Origin: Prorocentrum cordatum
Taxonomy: Eukaryota > Sar > Dinophyceae > Prorocentrales > Prorocentraceae
Length of the DNA stretch: 55,000 nucleotides
Direction: 5' to 3'
Assembly (NCBI GenBank): GCA_963575745.1
Contig: CAUYUJ010016684.1
Coordinates: 47,501 to 102,500 of the forward strand
Part shown: positions 52,612-55,000 of the stretch, piece by piece
How positions within the stretch are numbered: position 1 is the first letter of the stretch
How the letters are laid out: each line of letters opens with the position of its first letter
Program-made: the position numbers and the translations under genes
Notes under the pieces: model-generated
Databases searched by the model: none
The model's input: the letters and a program-made list of their open reading frames with translations, nothing else
What the model was told of the DNA's origin: nothing

Positions 52612-53639
52612 TCAGCACTCACGCCCGCGCAGCGTGTTCTCGATCTCAGCGATCTCCGCCTCGTCGTCGAGGCTGTTGAGGTCGACGTCGAAGCCGTTGT
52701 CGAGCCCAACCATCAGGGGGAGCCATCGCCGCAGCATGCTCATCTCCACGATGAGCTCCTTTACCGTCGGCTCGACCAGCATCTTGACGGTCTTCGTCTG
52801 CACCTTGACCTTCTGGCCGCCGACGGCCCCCTCCCAGGACATCCGCCTTCCTCGCCAGGCATGCTCCTGGCGCTTCGCGCTCGACACGGACAGCTGCGAG
52901 CCCATCGAGCCGACCGAGGCCAGGCACGCGCCCGCAGCCGTCGGCGCACCGGTGGAGAGGGCCCCCTCCTCACCGACCAGGCCTCGGGCCACTGCATACT
53001 GCATCGTCGCTGCCATCGTGCCGTATCGCTCAAAGTGGGAGCCCCCCAGAGAGATGATGTTCTTCCAGGACTGCCCCTCGTACTGAGAGTAGAACTCCCT
53101 CAGCGCCTTGGAGATGGCCTTGCCCTTCGTCTGGGCCCAGAAGGTCTCAAGCTGATCATCGGCCAGCATGTTCAACTTGTCATGCTCAATCTGCGTACCC
53201 TCCTGCGCATACACGATCTGAACGTCGAGCTCTTCGATTAGCTCGGCGATCCCAGGATAGAACGACTCGCAGCAGTCGGTGACCCACGGCCGCTTGGCCA
53301 AGGTCACTATGACGACCTTGCCGCGCCTGCCCGCCAGCTGGAGGATGTGCTCGACAGCGCGCGCGGCCTTCGCCAGCGCGGCCTGGACGCGCGCCATCTT
53401 CGGAGGCCGGAGCCTCTGGTCCTGCAGGCGCTGCATGATGGAGAGGCCCAAATCGTCCTTCACGTAGGTGGTCGGGAACAGCGTGTCGTCCCAATCGAAT
53501 ACGATGACCGTCTGCGCCTTCTCCGCGCGTGGCCCGCAGGAGACCTGCCGGCCAAGCGGCTCGAGCGGGGTGGTCGCCTGGCTCCCGACCAGCCTTCCCC
53601 TGGCCTCCTTGTGAGCAGGGCCCGACCGTCCTGGCATTC
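52612..53639 (-). CDS. HAD-like phosphatase domain protein, 3' exon
   Basis: The open frame runs upstream to 54279, but the part before about 53640 is low-quality Pro/Arg-rich sequence and an intron border fits there. Within this exon, VIVFDWDDTLFPTTY (near 53490) is HAD motif I with the nucleophile Asp and the acid/base Asp. VVIVTLAKRPWVTDCCESF (near 53300) is the motif II Thr region. A Lys-containing segment (TKGKAISKALREF) precedes NIISLGGSHFERYGTM, which occupies the place of motif IV; relatives usually read GDS there, so the first acidic residue is Gly here. The C-terminus (KTVKMLVEPTVKELIVEM...) is a conserved-looking tail of unknown role. HAD enzymes remove phosphate from proteins or metabolites; the substrate cannot be told. 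The 5' exons are not resolved. Confidence 0.65.
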
Positions 53640-53806
53640 CTACAGGCCCACCACGAAATATTCTTAGAACCACAGAACACTCCAAGAGCGAAGCCAAGCT
53701 CCTGGAGCAGAAAGCCGATGTGCTGAACCAAGCCAGCCTCGGCCAGAACTGCTCTGAGGCATGTCGCGCAGACCACACGAGGCTCTGAAGACGTTCTGTG
53801 GGGGGC
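53640..53806 (-). other. Candidate GC-AG intron with 9-bp TIRs
   Basis: Arms CCACAGAAC / GTTCTGTGG at 53670-53678 and 53793-53801, with a second patch of complementarity outside (ACAGGCCC / GGGCCTGT type). The model CCCACAG|GCCCC...CCTGTAG|GAATG is phase 1 on both sides if the upstream exon uses the frame containing GLPT. The arm starts 5 nt inside the donor and ends 30 nt before the acceptor. Confidence 0.4.
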
Positions 53807-54378
53807 CTGTGGGCAAGCCGGGACGCTTCGCCCCCGCTCGATCCCTGGCGAACTGCGCCACCTCCGAACCCGCCAACCCGAAGACGGTGCCATGAGGCCG
53901 GCGGACGCCGCCCGGCCTGCCGCTGCTGCAGCCCCGCACCTGCCCGGACCCGTGCCGCCCAGCGCTGCAGGTGTCCGTGGCCTCTCGGCCGTGGCGGCTG
54001 CCATCCCCGGGCTCTCCGCGCCGCCGTCCACGGGGTCGTCCAAGAGGGGGGCGCCCAAGGGGGGGGGGCGCAAGCCACGGCCGGCGGCGTGCGCGCGGCC
54101 CAGGGGGGGGGCCAGGGTCGTATGGGGCGCAATGAAGTCTGGGGAGATGTCATGGCCCCCGCCATGATCTCCCCCTCCCTACACTTGGACCTCGGCCAAA
54201 AGAACGCTCTTCCAGAACATGAGGCCCTCCGCCGGCCAAAACACACAGAACATCCTGGAGTACCCTCCCCAGGATACACCCGACAAACACGAAGAACACC
54301 AGGGTACCATCCCCGAACCGACCTCGATCTTCTACTACCTCGGCCTGGCTGTAGCCATCACCCCTCGCCCCAGACCCC
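53807..54378. other. Probable 5' part of the HAD-like gene, unresolved
   Basis: GC-rich with several open frames on the minus strand; G runs near 54038-54070 and 54102-54108. One of the frames must hold the upstream exon if the intron model is right, but I cannot choose a start. Confidence 0.3.
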
Positions 54379-54503
54379 CGACGTCATGATTTTGTCATTG
54401 CGTCGAGCCCCCAACTTTTCGACCCATCCCCCAGGACCGGGTCCTCATCCCGAGTCGCTTCTTGACGGCCCCGAGGCCCAGCATGGGCCCCCAGAAGCCG
54501 AAA
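54379..54503 (+). repeat. Dispersed ~125-bp repeat, copy 2
   Basis: Counterpart of 3399-3523, same strand. Confidence 0.65.
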
Positions 54504-54543
54504 ACCACGAAACACCTCCCGTCATGATTCTCTCATGACCCGA

Positions 54544-54803
54544 CCCTGACTCCAGATCCGCCCTACTTTGGCTTTTTTCCCAACTTAAAGCTGCGTTGGA
54601 AATCCCCCTTTAAGAGGCCGAACAAGTAGGGCGGAAATTTCTGCACCCAACATAAAAGTAGGGCGGAAATCCACAGAAGTAGGGCGGAAACAGCAGCAGA
54701 AAAGCAGGGCGGAAATCGGCATCAGCGGGGCTTGAAAAGTGAGGCGGAAATTCCAGGCCCTACCTGCGAACTTCCCCAGAGTAGGGCGGATCCGGAGTCA
54801 GGG
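54544..54803. mobile_element. 260-bp MITE with 24-bp TIRs and internal GGGCGGAAA repeats
   Basis: The ends (54544-54567 and 54780-54803) are inverted copies matching at 23 of 24 bases (core GATCCGCCCTACT). Inside, the motif AGTAGGGCGGAAA recurs at about 54626, 54657, 54680, 54704 (AGCAGGGCGG) and 54740 (AGTGAGGCGG), spaced 21-36 bp. No coding capacity. No clear target duplication. Confidence 0.8.
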
Positions 54804-55000
54804 GAGGGGGTCTGGGACTTGAGCGCCCCCGACGCCCGCGTCCTCCCGCGACCGCAGCCCGGGGCCGCGGACGACCCGCGGAGCGCCCGCCCCCGGCGTC
54901 GGCCGCGCGCCCGCGGACCTCCGCCGCGGGCCCCCGGCGGCCTCCTCCGCGGGCCCCCGGCGGCCGCTGGCGCTCGTCGTGCTCGGGTGCCCCGACGGGG
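54804..55000. other. GC-rich end of window
   Basis: Very GC-rich sequence (CCCGCGGRCC-like motifs); no feature recognised. Confidence 0.4.

Overview
The window looks like nuclear DNA of a dinoflagellate (inference; a Prorocentrum-like GC-rich genome would fit). The signs are: very low density of convincing genes; large fields of satellite and minisatellite DNA; long pure CTC/GGA tracts; introns whose best in-frame models use GC and GA as well as GT donors with an AG|G acceptor; two sequences resembling the 21-nt dinoflagellate spliced leader, in the right orientation just upstream of genes; and a tyrosine-recombinase retroelement with a methyltransferase domain. No ribosomal, tRNA, bacterial or organellar genes were recognised.

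Layout. 1-8145: gene-poor DNA with triplet tracts and a ~88-bp tandem repeat. 8146-10612 (minus): a two- or three-exon gene of unknown function (N-terminal CX2C...CX2C, coiled coil, Lys/Ala-rich tail). 10.6-13.4 kb: gene-free. 13.4-18.1 kb: about 30 units of a 129-130 bp satellite whose conserved half is a TGGTTC motif repeated six times at exact 11-bp steps. 19776-24928 (minus): a large gene modelled as five exons and about 1465 residues, function unknown, with a relict spliced leader 12 nt before its start codon. 26.2-28.2 kb: minisatellites. 28936-35144 (minus): a decayed but structurally complete tyrosine-recombinase retrotransposon with split direct repeats (A1, B1-A2-B2), membrane leader/Gag-like ORF, RT-RNase H, tyrosine recombinase and a C-terminal cytosine-methyltransferase-like domain. 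35.3-51.1 kb: fields of a CTTGGG minisatellite with a 21-bp (2 x 10.5) rhythm, a 0.77-kb cassette family, a 36-nt palindrome family, a foldback element and a 12-bp GATCGA repeat. 52612-53639 (minus): 3' exon of a HAD-like phosphatase gene, followed by two TIR elements.

Main result. Six of the seven introns or intron candidates in the three cellular genes have short terminal inverted repeats, different in each, placed at or within 8 nt of the donor and ending 13-30 nt before the acceptor. This is the architecture of introners (introns created by TIR-type transposons), here combined with relict spliced leaders in the same genes: a picture of genes retroposed as mRNA and then re-invaded by intron-making elements. 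Splice models are inferred from reading frame only.
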